A DNA stretch of 35,094 bases from Flavipsychrobacter sp. (lineage in GTDB: Bacteria > Bacteroidota > Bacteroidia > Chitinophagales > Chitinophagaceae), in NCBI GenBank assembly GCA_021155965.1, contig JAJNBJ010000031.1, positions 1-35,094 of the forward strand. The letters are read 5' to 3'. The notes beneath the pieces were generated by a model. The model was not told the origin of the DNA. It was given only the letters and a program-made list of their open reading frames with translations, and did not search any database. Position numbers and translations under genes: made by a program. Numbering within the stretch: the stretch's first letter is position 1; every line of letters begins with the position of its first letter. Shown piece after piece: positions 1-7,873 of this stretch.

Positions 1-184
1 TGACGGCGCTTCTCACAGCATGACCGTTAACAGCTTCACCAGCTCACCTTCTTCAACAGGTACATTGAGCAGCGGTGGCACACAGACTTTGAACGTAGGC
101 GCTACCCTGAACGTAGCTGCAGGACAAGCTTCAGGTTCTTACACTAACGCTACTGGTGTTCCGGTAACTGTTAACTACAACTAA
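1..184 (+). CDS. C-terminal end of a DUF4402 surface protein (partial)
   Basis: The window opens inside a gene. Reading from base 2 gives 60 codons ending in TAA at 182-184. The peptide has the DUF4402 ending: a Gly/Ser/Thr-rich segment, then TLNVGATLNVAAGQASGSYT and a final VTVNYN. DUF4402 proteins are exported, beta-rich surface or fimbria-like proteins. Their molecular role is mostly unknown. The start, signal peptide and length lie left of the window. A strong hairpin at 301-331 could end its transcript. The family call rests on the C-terminal pattern only. Confidence 0.7.
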   Translation, partial: DGASHSMTVNSFTSSPSSTGTLSSGGTQTLNVGATLNVAAGQASGSYTNATGVPVTVNYN

Positions 185-187
185 GAT

Positions 188-222
188 AGTCGTAAGTCGA
201 TAGTCATAAGTCGTAAGTCACG
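188..222. repeat. Heptanucleotide tandem repeat, about 5 units of AGTCGTA
   Basis: AGTC recurs at exactly 7-base steps (188, 195, 202, 209, 216). The units read AGTCGTA, AGTCGAT, AGTCATA, AGTCGTA, AGTCACG. The array starts four bases after the DUF4402 stop codon and is non-coding. A degenerate relative on the opposite strand lies at 30310-30330. Confidence 0.75.
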
Positions 223-300
223 GTTTAATTTACAGATCAAAAAATCATATTTTAAAAATATCTCAAGCTCATTCAACTCATTTGTTTGAGTAAAAAAACA

Positions 301-331
301 AGGCCTCCGGGTATTCTTACCCTAGAGGCCT
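301..331. terminator. Bidirectional rho-independent terminator
   Basis: The hairpin has arms AGGCCTC...GAGGCCT and GGGTA...TACCC around a TTCT loop. A T-rich run (TTTCTTTTT) follows on the plus strand. A run of seven A's lies just left of the stem and gives a T-tract on the minus strand. It sits between the convergent DUF4402 gene (+) and GNAT gene (-), so it can serve both. Confidence 0.85.
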
Positions 332-351
332 ATGTTTCTTTTTAGGACGCT

Positions 352-843
352 CTATTGTTGTGGAAATATGAGCTCCCAATACCGCACATTCACCCAATTA
401 TTGAATTTATATCCAACTTCAATAAATTCCCCTATCTTTTTGAAATTCATTGTTTCATGAAATTTATCACTAACTGCGTTTGGCTGTGCCACGCCTCCAA
501 TTATTGCGTGAATTCCAAGCGCCTTTAACTGAGCAATAAGTTCAGCATATAGCTTCTTTCCAATGCCTTTTCCCTCATTACCCGGCGCCAGGTATATACT
601 CGATTCCACCGTATGCTTATATGCCGACCTCACTTTCCATTTTCCCGCATAGGCGTAGCCAACTACTTTTCCTTCTGCCTCATATACCAGCCAGCAATAC
701 TTCTCCTGCACCTCTTTTATCCTATTCCACATTTCATCCGGAGTCACCGGCTCTTCCTCGAAAGTGACCACGGTATTCATTACAAAATAATTATAAATAT
801 CTGCTATCGCCTGGGCATCTTTAATGTTTGCACTACGGATCAT
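352..843 (-). CDS. GNAT family N-acetyltransferase (phosphinothricin/MnaT-like)
   Basis: A 163-residue, single-domain GNAT enzyme predicted to move acetyl from acetyl-CoA to an amine. The N-terminus (MIRSANIKDAQAIADIYN) and the WLVYEAEGKVVGYAYAGKWK strand match the phosphinothricin/methionine-sulfone acetyltransferase branch. The acetyl-CoA loop is GNEGKGIGKKL, with Asn where Arg or Gln is usual before the glycines. The C-terminal F-E-VGYKFNNWVNVRYWEL is typical of this branch. The true substrate cannot be told; many relatives acetylate amino-acid analogues. It is a single gene with its terminator at 301-331. A near-match -7 box, TAATATTG (one mismatch), lies at 855-848, four bases before the ATG. 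Confidence 0.88.
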   Translation of the reverse strand: MIRSANIKDAQAIADIYNYFVMNTVVTFEEEPVTPDEMWNRIKEVQEKYCWLVYEAEGKVVGYAYAGKWKVRSAYKHTVESSIYLAPGNEGKGIGKKLYAELIAQLKALGIHAIIGGVAQPNAVSDKFHETMNFKKIGEFIEVGYKFNNWVNVRYWELIFPQQ

Positions 844-932
844 AACACAATATTACAACCGTGCATATAAACTTCAAATCCCATTAACGTAAATTAAGAT
901 AAAAGCCCCCTTTAGGGGTTAGCGGTTTTTAA

Positions 933-940
933 TACCTTTG
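933..940 (+). promoter_or_regulatory. -7 promoter box TACCTTTG of rimM
   Basis: Exact match to the Bacteroidota -7 consensus TAnnTTTG, six bases before the ATG at 947. No clear TTTG -33 box is seen 17-23 bases upstream. Transcription would begin at or next to the start codon, so the upstream in-frame TTG (938-940) lies in the promoter and is not the start. Confidence 0.65.
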
Positions 941-946
941 TCACGA

Positions 947-1456
947 ATGATACGGATAGGAAAAATAGTAGCTACTCACGGACTGAACGGGTCACTGATA
1001 ATGACCCACATAGTAGGAAATTCTAAATGGCTGAAGAAAGACCATGTGCTGATGGTAGAAATGCAGAAAGGGAGCTATATACCACACTTCGTATCACAAT
1101 GCAAGGCGGCGAATGATGAAGAATACATCATCAATATTGAAGAAATAGATAAAATAGAATCTGCTAAAAAATTAGTAACCAAGCATGTATACGTTGATGA
1201 AAATATTTTAAAAGGTTACGAGAAACAATCACCACTCCTTTGGATAGGATTTAATTTAATAGATAAAAATGAAGGTAATTTAGGGACAATTGAAGATGTA
1301 TTACAAACTGGCAGTCAGTGGCTTGCAAAGCTTACTTACAAAAATAAAGAAGTGCTGATACCACTGATCAACGAAACCATAAACGGGCTGGATATTAAGA
1401 AAAAGACAATAGAGGTAACCTTACCTGAAGGACTACTTGAGGTATATCTGGATTAA
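947..1456 (+). CDS. rimM: Ribosome maturation factor RimM
   Basis: RimM binds ribosomal protein S19 and helps mature the 30S head domain. The N-terminal RimM domain begins MIRIGKIVATHGLNGSL, the family signature (IGKIV..HG..G). The C-terminal PRC-barrel is visible as LLWIGFNLIDKNEGNLGTI, then the usual VLIPLINETI and the ending VTLPEGLLEVYLD. The length of about 169 residues is normal. I chose ATG 947 over the in-frame TTG 938 because it fits the family start and the TTG forms part of the promoter box. trmD follows after 90 bases, the common rimM-trmD order. rpsP, often upstream in other bacteria, is absent here. Confidence 0.96.
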   Translation: MIRIGKIVATHGLNGSLIMTHIVGNSKWLKKDHVLMVEMQKGSYIPHFVSQCKAANDEEYIINIEEIDKIESAKKLVTKHVYVDENILKGYEKQSPLLWIGFNLIDKNEGNLGTIEDVLQTGSQWLAKLTYKNKEVLIPLINETINGLDIKKKTIEVTLPEGLLEVYLD

Positions 1457-1546
1457 TTTGAAAATGTGCTGATTTATTTCGTTAACTTTTATTTTTAATT
1501 GCCTCAATGAGAAAGTTGAAAATTTGAAAATGAACGAGTTGTAATT

Positions 1547-2230
1547 ATGCGGATAGATATTATTACTGTATTACCTGAACTGCTGGAAAGCCCTTTTAGC
1601 CATTCTATGATGAAGCGGGCTAAAGACAGGGGGCTTCTGGAAGTATATGCCCATAACCTGCGCGACTATACTCCATACAAACAGGGGCAAGTGGATGATT
1701 ACCAGTTTGGTGGCGGTGCAGGCATGGTAATGATGCCTGAGCCACTAGCAATACTTATAGAAAAACTGCAAAGTGAGCGGAAATATGATGAGATCGTTTA
1801 CATGACCCCCGATGGCAGCCTTTTTGACCAAAAAACAGCTAATACACTCTCATTAAAAGAAAACATAATAATTATCTGCGGGCATTATAAGGGAATTGAT
1901 GACCGGATACGGCAGCACTATGTTACACGTGAAATATCTATAGGTGACTATGTACTGAGTGGTGGCGAACTGGCCGCAGCGGTGGTGGTGGATGCCATAG
2001 GCAGGTTGCTACCAGGCGTATTAAATGATGAGACCTCTGCCCTGTTTGACTCATTCCAGGATGGGTTACTGGCCCCGCCGGTTTATACCCGCCCGGCAGA
2101 CTTCAGGGGATGGAAAGTGCCGGATATACTCTTAAGTGGCGACCCAAAAAAGGTGGACGAATGGCGGCATGAGCAATCCATAAAACGGACAGAAGAGCGC
2201 AGGCCGGGATTACTGAAGGATGAGCATTAA
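1547..2230 (+). CDS. trmD: tRNA (guanine-N1-)-methyltransferase TrmD
   Basis: TrmD methylates G37 at N1 in tRNAs reading CNN codons, using S-adenosylmethionine, and prevents +1 frameshifting. The N-terminus [13 protein letters not shown] and the [14 protein letters not shown] segment are family hallmarks. The trefoil-knot SAM site reads [13 protein letters not shown] and [15 protein letters not shown]. The catalytic-loop region [15 protein letters not shown] follows, and the C-terminus is the usual helical tail. At 227 residues it is full length. It follows rimM and lies nine bases before an L,D-transpeptidase-like gene, so the three are probably one transcript. rplS, the frequent next gene in other phyla, is absent. 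Confidence 0.97.
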   Translation: MRIDIITVLPELLESPFSHSMMKRAKDRGLLEVYAHNLRDYTPYKQGQVDDYQFGGGAGMVMMPEPLAILIEKLQSERKYDEIVYMTPDGSLFDQKTANTLSLKENIIIICGHYKGIDDRIRQHYVTREISIGDYVLSGGELAAAVVVDAIGRLLPGVLNDETSALFDSFQDGLLAPPVYTRPADFRGWKVPDILLSGDPKKVDEWRHEQSIKRTEERRPGLLKDEH

Positions 2231-2239
2231 TTTCACGGT

Positions 2240-3208
2240 ATGATAAGGGCGTTATTATTAGCCATTCTCTCAATATTTACCTGTCAGGGGTTCTGCCAAC
2301 AGGTCACATGGTATAATACAGATAGCCTTTTAGCCGATCTCTCCAGGAACGAGAAAATAAACCAAATACTACTTGATGCCTCATCTATATGCAAAGAGGT
2401 ACAATTAGATACGGCCAATATATCATTGGCTGCTTTTAAACTAGCCTACCTGGAAAAGCGGATGATAGATGAGCGGAAGATCCGCATAAAGCACAGAAGG
2501 TGGTATAGGAACAAGAATATCATTAGTATAGTGGATTATACTAAAAAGGGTAATCTTTCCCGGTTTGCCATATTAGACCTCAAAAACCGCAAACTGCTAT
2601 TCGATACATTGGTTTCGCAAGGGTCAGGTAAGCAGCCTACTAGGAATGATAAATACCATATACCAACCTACTTCAGCAATACTGTTAACAGCGAGGTAAG
2701 TAGCCTGGGGATGATAGTGACCCAAAAAGCCCGTCAAACGAAAACCCCTTGTCATTTGTGTAAGTATGCAGCCACACAAAAACACAAGGATGTTATTGTG
2801 CTACGCGGCATAGAAAAAGGGATAAATGACCATGTGAAAAAAAGGGATATTGTGATGCATACGACCGGCTCTGCCGACCTTGGAGTAAATACAATAAAAG
2901 AACTTGGAGTACGCGATGCCAACTACACGGTAAAAAGTAGTGAGTGCAAGTGTTACCGTACGGTGGATGGCGGTAATGTAAAAGGGATAGCCGCGTATGC
3001 CTCAACCTGCGGTTTAGCAGAGAACGGTGGGTATATGGGGCAAAGTAATGGCTGCCTGGTATTGCCGGAAGAATGCCATATAGGGATAATGGAGGTGGTT
3101 AAGCAAAAGTCGCTGATATTTATATACTCCAATGTGGAGACGGGTGATTACAGTTATTTCAGGGATTCACCGATAATCTTAAAAATCCTTAAATACTCTA
3201 AAAAGTAA
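2240..3208 (+). CDS. Murein L,D-transpeptidase catalytic-domain protein (YkuD_2-like)
   Basis: An exported protein of 322 residues with a signal peptide (MIRALLLAILSIFTCQGFCQ). The C-terminal half resembles the YkuD_2 family: FAILDLKNRKLLFDTLVSQG (109-128), YFSNTVNSEVSSLG, RDIVMHTTG with candidate His207, and QSNGCLVLP with candidate nucleophile Cys272. Related enzymes cross-link peptidoglycan or attach proteins to it in the periplasm. It is odd in having about 55 residues between the His and Cys motifs, with Cys at 236, 238 and 257, and a CHLC pair at 171-174 before them. It lies nine bases after trmD and is probably co-transcribed. The family call is fairly firm; actual transpeptidase activity is inference. 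Confidence 0.75.
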   Translation: MIRALLLAILSIFTCQGFCQQVTWYNTDSLLADLSRNEKINQILLDASSICKEVQLDTANISLAAFKLAYLEKRMIDERKIRIKHRRWYRNKNIISIVDYTKKGNLSRFAILDLKNRKLLFDTLVSQGSGKQPTRNDKYHIPTYFSNTVNSEVSSLGMIVTQKARQTKTPCHLCKYAATQKHKDVIVLRGIEKGINDHVKKRDIVMHTTGSADLGVNTIKELGVRDANYTVKSSECKCYRTVDGGNVKGIAAYASTCGLAENGGYMGQSNGCLVLPEECHIGIMEVVKQKSLIFIYSNVETGDYSYFRDSPIILKILKYSKK

Positions 3209-3248
3209 GGCGAACTGTGTATTTTAGTAAGGCTAAAACACATGTGCC

Positions 3249-3917
3249 ATGAGCTATTTTACTTCTGACTTTACGGGTTTCTTTAAAGAACTATCTAAGA
3301 ATAATACCACCGATTGGTTCAACACCAACCGCAAAACCTATGAGAAAAATGTAAAAGAGCCTTTCGCTGCGTTTGTAGGGGAAATGATAAAACGCATTAA
3401 AAAGCATGAGCCGGACATTCTGATCAAGCCGGCAGATGCCATTATGCGCATCAATAAGGATATACGTTTCTCAAAGGATAAAACGCCTTATAATACTTAT
3501 GTTGCAGCAAATATCTCCCCATACGGCAAGAAGGATAAAGCATACCCGGGCTTTTACTTCCAGTTATCACACGACAAGATCTCTGTGTTTGGCGGGGCAT
3601 ATATGCTGGAGCCGGATGCTTTGCTGAATATGAGGAACTATATAGCGAAGAACGGCAAGGCGTTCAGTGCAGTTTATACAGACAAGAATTTCAAGGAAAA
3701 GTTCGGCACTATACAGGGAGAAAAGAATAAGCGGATACCTGAAGAATTCCAGGCAGCAGCAGAAAAGGAACCATTGATTGCCAATAAGCAGTTCTTCTAT
3801 TCGGCAGAAATAAAACCCGGCATCATAACCAAAAAGGAGTTACCTGATGAGCTGATGGAGTATTATGCAGCGGGAAAGAAGGTGAATGAGTTTTTGAGGA
3901 AGGGGTTGAAAAAATAA
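3249..3917 (+). CDS. DUF2461 domain-containing protein (TIGR02453 family)
   Basis: A 222-residue protein that looks like the whole-length DUF2461 family. Features are the N-terminal FTGFFKELSKNNTTDWFNTN, the central RINKDIRFSKDKTPYNTY and GFYFQLSHDKISVFGGAYM, and a lysine-rich C-terminus. DUF2461 is widespread in bacteria and some fungi, and its function is unknown. No signal peptide or membrane segment is visible, so it is probably cytoplasmic. It starts 40 bases after the L,D-transpeptidase-like gene and may share its transcript or use its own weak -7 box (TATTTTAG, one mismatch, near 3220). It converges with the gene ending at 3933. Confidence 0.88.
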   Translation: MSYFTSDFTGFFKELSKNNTTDWFNTNRKTYEKNVKEPFAAFVGEMIKRIKKHEPDILIKPADAIMRINKDIRFSKDKTPYNTYVAANISPYGKKDKAYPGFYFQLSHDKISVFGGAYMLEPDALLNMRNYIAKNGKAFSAVYTDKNFKEKFGTIQGEKNKRIPEEFQAAAEKEPLIANKQFFYSAEIKPGIITKKELPDELMEYYAAGKKVNEFLRKGLKK

Positions 3918-3932
3918 GGGGCATCCCTTAAT

Positions 3933-4448
3933 TTATAGAAACAATTGGCGAGTTTCCACCTCGTGGATTTTGAGCCATTCTTTGGCTTTTTCAACGATGA
4001 TATCCTGTATATTTTCTTTAGTAGCACTTTCCCAATAGTGCTGCCAATCACTCCCATAATCAAAGTCATCCCAAGCCCAATAAAGTAGATAGAAATCATA
4101 AATACTTCTCGGGTAATCATTATAGATATTAAGACTAAAAAGGTCTTGTAGATTCATTCTAATATTATCTAAGACTGCAATTTTTTGCATACAGTAATAG
4201 CTATAGCAGACAATCGCGTTGTCACCCGTTTGTTGCTTAATATTTAACTCTTTTAAAGCCGCCTTTAAATATTCTTCTCCTTCTATGCGGATTACAGGCT
4301 TCGTTAGTCCAGCTACAATCAAGAGGCTTGGAGTTTCATAACCTAAACGAAGCATTTCTATAGCCCAGTCGACAGACTCGTCCATTTTAAAATCTTCAAT
4401 TACTGAGAACGCAACTATTTTATAAGTTAAATCGCTTATAACCCTCAT
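3933..4448 (-). CDS. Unrecognised 171-residue protein, third gene of the MNT-HEPN operon
   Basis: I do not recognise this family. The protein is acidic and soluble-looking, without a signal peptide or membrane segment. The N-terminal part (about residues 1-75) looks helical, with WAIEMLRLGYETPSLLIVAG and EEYLKAALKELNIK. The C-terminal part is rich in aromatic residues and Asp (YDFYLLYWAWDDFDYGSDWQ), followed by a helix ending EKAKEWLKIHEVE. It starts seven bases after the HEPN stop, so it is almost certainly translated from the same mRNA as the HEPN and MNT genes. It could be an accessory or immunity-like component, or an unrelated passenger. Confidence 0.7.
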   Translation of the reverse strand: MRVISDLTYKIVAFSVIEDFKMDESVDWAIEMLRLGYETPSLLIVAGLTKPVIRIEGEEYLKAALKELNIKQQTGDNAIVCYSYYCMQKIAVLDNIRMNLQDLFSLNIYNDYPRSIYDFYLLYWAWDDFDYGSDWQHYWESATKENIQDIIVEKAKEWLKIHEVETRQLFL

Positions 4449-4455
4449 AGAATAA

Positions 4456-4845
4456 TTAAAAAACGAGCCGAACTTTCACTAAGTCATACACTTGTTGTGA
4501 CAACTGATAAAAGTATTTCGCTTCTTCAACTTCTGGCATTAATGCATCATCGGGATAACGGGTACCAACAGCATACAAGTTAATATCCCTAACATCTATT
4601 GTTGCAAAAACAGGATCTAGTTTTGCACATTCTTTTTGTAAAAAAATGACATCGTGTGTTTTTACTATTTCTTGTCCATTGTATAGCAAAAATGCTTTAA
4701 AACATTTCTCAATTGCTTGCTGACAATGAAAAGAGGCGATATCCAATATCATTGGTTCTATTTCCAAAAGGCGTTGGGCACCTATTATGTCGTGTTCTGC
4801 TTTGAGCATCCATTGCCCGAGATGTTCTTTTAAGGAAGCAATCAT
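4456..4845 (-). CDS. HEPN domain protein
   Basis: A 129-residue all-helical HEPN protein, partner of the upstream nucleotidyltransferase. The N-terminal WMLKAEHDIIGAQRLLE (12-28) and core FHCQQAIEKCFKAFLLYNG (39-57) followed by KTHD (62-65) are typical of the HEPN family paired with MNT proteins. GTRYPDD (95-100) is the usual RYP motif. The Rx4-6H motif of ribonuclease HEPN proteins is not visible, so I would not assume RNase activity. Its ATG overlaps the MNT stop (ATGA), which shows translational coupling. HEPN-MNT pairs are known toxin-antitoxin or defence-associated modules; which is the case here is inference. Confidence 0.85.
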   Translation of the reverse strand: MIASLKEHLGQWMLKAEHDIIGAQRLLEIEPMILDIASFHCQQAIEKCFKAFLLYNGQEIVKTHDVIFLQKECAKLDPVFATIDVRDINLYAVGTRYPDDALMPEVEEAKYFYQLSQQVYDLVKVRLVF

Positions 4846-5159
4846 AATACTACTCCCTCCCTCATAGCGGTACGGACGATGTGACCAGGTAGCTCACGCT
4901 TTGCATTAATTTCGTCCTCATTATACATCAATATGTCAAATGGCGCATGTATGGCATCAACTAAAGCATGATGGATCCTGGTATTCCAGTTATTCTTTTC
5001 TTTTTGTGAAAAACCCTTCTGGGTAATGATAAGCAAATCATAATCGCTGTGCCTGTTATTATCGCCACGGGCATAGGAGCCAAACAGCAAAACACGGGCA
5101 TTGGGCAGGTATGCCAATACAGTATTCTTTATTGCCGCGTATATTTCATTCTGGCTCAT
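4842..5159 (-). CDS. MNT-type minimal nucleotidyltransferase
   Basis: A 105-residue minimal nucleotidyltransferase. The active-site signature G-S-x10-D-x-D is complete: FGSYARGD (Gly27, Ser28) with Asp39 and Asp41 in SDYDLLI. A third acidic residue, Asp75, lies in PFDILMY. In studied MNT-HEPN systems the MNT protein transfers AMP to the HEPN partner and neutralises it. That role fits the four-base overlap with the HEPN gene but is inference. I chose ATG 5159. The in-frame TTG at 5162 is less likely because the promoter box at 5172-5165 ends only five bases before the ATG. Confidence 0.9.
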   Translation of the reverse strand: MSQNEIYAAIKNTVLAYLPNARVLLFGSYARGDNNRHSDYDLLIITQKGFSQKEKNNWNTRIHHALVDAIHAPFDILMYNEDEINAKRELPGHIVRTAMREGVVL

Positions 5160-5164
5160 CAATA

Positions 5165-5172
5165 CAAATATA
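5165..5172 (-). promoter_or_regulatory. -7 promoter box TATATTTG of the MNT-HEPN operon
   Basis: Exact TAnnTTTG on the minus strand, five bases before the ATG of the nucleotidyltransferase. No -33 TTG is seen at standard spacing. The geometry predicts a leaderless or nearly leaderless mRNA. Confidence 0.6.
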
Positions 5173-5189
5173 TGAAATATATCATAATT

Positions 5190-7244
5190 CTATTCCTGGT
5201 TTCTCATCTTCACCATAGTGAGGATGGTAGCAATGGCTACAGTTTCTCCTGTTTCATCATACACATCCACCAGCCATTTTACTATACCCTTCGCAATATC
5301 TTCAGGTGTGCGTTTTTCCTGCGATATTTTTTCTTTCACGGTAAGCTTTACACCTATGGTCATGCCGGGATAAACGGGCTTGGTGAAGCGGCATTCATCA
5401 ATACCATAATTAAGCAATACCGGGCCTTTCTTGGCATCTACAAACAAACCTGCTGCCTTGGAGAGTATAAAGTATCCATGTGCCACACGGCGCTCGAAGA
5501 TGGTTCCCTCCAGCGACGTAGCATCCATATGGGCGTAGAAGTTATCGCCGCTTACGTTGGCAAAGTTGGTGATGTCTGTTTCTGAAACTGTGTGTTTTGC
5601 AGTTACCAGTGTTTCGCCCACCTGCAGGTCTTCAAAGTATTTTTTGAAGGGATGCACATCTGTCTCAAATTGCTTGCCGTGTTGCTGGTAAACACCGGTG
5701 ATGCGGGTAATGGTGGTAGGCGAACCCTGTATAGCCGTGCGCTGCAGGTAGTGCAGTACACCACGCTTACCGCCCATTTCCTCTCCGCCCCCTGCCCTGC
5801 CGGGACCACCATGTACCAGCAGCGGCATTGGTGAGCCATGGCCCGTGCTTTCTCTAGCACATTCGCTGTTCAGCACCAGTATGCGACCGTGCATGCTGGC
5901 TGTGCCAAGCACTATTTCGCGGGCTATATTATCATCAGCTGTTACTACAGAGCATACCAATGAGCCCTTGCCCATTTTAGCCAGTTCTATAGCATCATCA
6001 ATAGAATTGTATGGGATTATTGTAGATACCGGGCCAAAAGCCTCTATGTTATGGCAGTCTGTTTTATTGAACGGATCTGTATTCAGGAAAATGACCGGTG
6101 GCAGGAAGGCTCCCTTCTCTTTATCAGCACCCAACACCTCAAATTTGTCCAGGTTCCCAATAACTATCTCCTGCGACTTTGCCAGTTGCTGGACTTTCTC
6201 GCGCACTTCGTTGCGTTGAGATATGCCCGCCAGTGGCCCCATTCGCACTTCTTTAATGGATGGATCACCAATGGTAGTGCCTTGCAGGCGTTTGCCGAGG
6301 GCTATCTGCACGTCCTCCACCCTGTCAGCCGGAACAATGATGCGGCGTATGGCGGTACATTTTTGTCCTGCTTTAGTAGTTATCTCGCGTACAACTTCTT
6401 TTATGAACAGGTCGAACTCGGCAGCACCGGGCTGAACATCGGGAGCAAGAATGCAGCAGTTAAGCGAATCTGCCTCCATATTGAATGGCACTGCTTCGGA
6501 TAAAATGCGCGGATGAGATTTGAGCATGCGCCCTGTAGTTGCAGAACCTGTGAAGGTTACTACATCCTGTGTTTCTATGCTATCCAATATACCGCGGGCC
6601 GAACCACAAATAAGCTGCAGCGAGCCTTCTGGAAGTATGTTGGATTTAATTATCTCTTCAAAAACAGCCTCTGTAAGATATGAAGTAAGCGTTGCGGGTT
6701 TTACTATTGCAGGCACACCCGCCAGCAGGTTCACAGCTATTTTCTCCAACATGCCCCATACCGGGAAGTTGAACGCGTTGATATGTATAGCTACACCCTC
6801 GCGCGGCACCATGATGTGGTGACCTATAAAGGTGTTGTTCTTAGACAATTTTGCAGCATCCCCATCCACGTAAAAACGCTCATCAGGAAACTGGCGGCGC
6901 AGGCTGGCATTGGCAAACAGGTTACCTATACCACCTTCAATATCCACCCACGAATCTATACGGGTAGCGCCAGTGTATGCACTAATGGTATAGAAATACT
7001 CCTTACGCTCCACCAGGTATAAAGCCAGCGCCTTCAGCATAAGTCCACGCTGCTGGAAAGTGAGTTTGCGCAGTGCAGGCCCACCCACTTTACGGGCATA
7101 GTGCATCATGGCCCCAAAATCCAGGCCCTCGCTGCTGGCAGTATATATGGCATCGCCGGTAATGGCATTAAAGAGGGTATCCCCTTCCTTTTTTCCTGTT
7201 GTCCATTTGCCTTCGGCGTAGTTCTTTAATTGCGTCAATGACAT
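5190..7244 (-). CDS. paaZ: PaaZ: oxepin-CoA hydrolase / 3-oxo-5,6-dehydrosuberyl-CoA semialdehyde dehydrogenase
   Basis: A 684-residue bifunctional enzyme of phenylacetate catabolism. The C-terminal MaoC-like hydratase opens oxepin-CoA and the N-terminal aldehyde dehydrogenase oxidises the resulting semialdehyde. The dehydrogenase domain (about 1-510) shows Glu257 (FNMEADS), the nucleotide loop FTGSATTG (231-238) and catalytic Cys296 in KAGQKCTA. The MaoC domain (about 535-684) has [10 protein letters not shown] with Asp567, His572 and Asp574. Length and layout match E. coli PaaZ (681). It stands alone: no paaABCDE, paaG, paaJ or paaK is in the window. A one-mismatch -7 box, TACCTTTC, lies at 7282-7275. 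Confidence 0.95.
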   Translation of the reverse strand: MSLTQLKNYAEGKWTTGKKEGDTLFNAITGDAIYTASSEGLDFGAMMHYARKVGGPALRKLTFQQRGLMLKALALYLVERKEYFYTISAYTGATRIDSWVDIEGGIGNLFANASLRRQFPDERFYVDGDAAKLSKNNTFIGHHIMVPREGVAIHINAFNFPVWGMLEKIAVNLLAGVPAIVKPATLTSYLTEAVFEEIIKSNILPEGSLQLICGSARGILDSIETQDVVTFTGSATTGRMLKSHPRILSEAVPFNMEADSLNCCILAPDVQPGAAEFDLFIKEVVREITTKAGQKCTAIRRIIVPADRVEDVQIALGKRLQGTTIGDPSIKEVRMGPLAGISQRNEVREKVQQLAKSQEIVIGNLDKFEVLGADKEKGAFLPPVIFLNTDPFNKTDCHNIEAFGPVSTIIPYNSIDDAIELAKMGKGSLVCSVVTADDNIAREIVLGTASMHGRILVLNSECARESTGHGSPMPLLVHGGPGRAGGGEEMGGKRGVLHYLQRTAIQGSPTTITRITGVYQQHGKQFETDVHPFKKYFEDLQVGETLVTAKHTVSETDITNFANVSGDNFYAHMDATSLEGTIFERRVAHGYFILSKAAGLFVDAKKGPVLLNYGIDECRFTKPVYPGMTIGVKLTVKEKISQEKRTPEDIAKGIVKWLVDVYDETGETVAIATILTMVKMRNQE

Positions 7245-7409
7245 AAGTCGAAATATTATCTAAAGTATCCGTTTGAAAGGTATGCAAGTTAAATTTTTTC
7301 GGGCATGAATACTGCCGCATAAGATTAAAATATCAATCATTTCCTATTAAGGCCAGCTTTTATTAATTTTCGGCGTTAATAGAAGTCAAACTCACAAAAA
7401 ACAGGGTTT

Positions 7410-7832
7410 ATGCGCAGATCATATATATACGTTTTAATAGCAGCCTTTCTGGCCGGTACTTTTTTCGCGTGCAAAAAAAGTAATGACCCGGTTGGTTCTC
7501 CATATATCCGCGATGCAGCAGGCAACCATTCTTTCCACTACACCCAGTCGGGCTATACGGGCGCTGCACATAGCCCATTCACCAACACGCGGGATACGGT
7601 AATGACCATAGGCTACGTGAATGATGCTTATCTCTCATTCAATAGTGACAAATTCCGGTATGATGTATCCCCGTCTGACAGTATACTCACCTTTTATGAT
7701 GAGCAATTAGAAGCAAATACCAAACGGTACGACATTACTTACAACCGGTATACCCACGAAATAGCAATTAACAGGAACTACAATGTTGGTACCGGCAATG
7801 GTACTACCATGGAATCTTGGATATCCTATTAA
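7410..7832 (+). CDS. Small lipoprotein, function unknown
   Basis: A 140-residue predicted lipoprotein. The leader is MRRSYIYVLIAAFLAGTFFA with the lipobox FFAC and lipidated Cys21, followed by KKSND; Lys/Ser after Cys is common in Bacteroidota lipoproteins. The rest is beta-rich and Tyr/Asn-rich with no family I recognise. A weak -7 box, TAATTTTC (one mismatch), lies at 7364-7371. The next gene on the same strand starts 41 bases after its stop but has its own promoter box. Confidence 0.72.
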   Translation: MRRSYIYVLIAAFLAGTFFACKKSNDPVGSPYIRDAAGNHSFHYTQSGYTGAAHSPFTNTRDTVMTIGYVNDAYLSFNSDKFRYDVSPSDSILTFYDEQLEANTKRYDITYNRYTHEIAINRNYNVGTGNGTTMESWISY

Positions 7833-7858
7833 TGTCCTCGTTTTCAGTATTTTTATCA

Positions 7859-7866
7859 TATCTTTG
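7859..7866 (+). promoter_or_regulatory. -7 promoter box TATCTTTG before the T9SS cargo gene
   Basis: Exact TAnnTTTG, seven bases before the ATG at 7874. No -33 box was found. It predicts a very short or absent leader. Confidence 0.55.
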
Positions 7867-7873
7867 AGCCCTC

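Noticed and set aside
901-925. GCCCCC-TTTA-GGGG stem before rimM as a terminator
   Set aside because: The stem is only about four base pairs with no proper T-tract placement, and no gene clearly needs it.
938-940. TTG start for rimM, and likewise TTG starts at 5162 (MNT) and 23848 (exported protein)
   Set aside because: Each falls inside or next to a -7 promoter box, and an ATG a few codons later matches the family start or signal peptide better.
5049-6503. Several 80-180-codon plus-strand frames opposite paaZ and the MNT gene
   Set aside because: They are shadows of strongly conserved minus-strand genes and show no family features.
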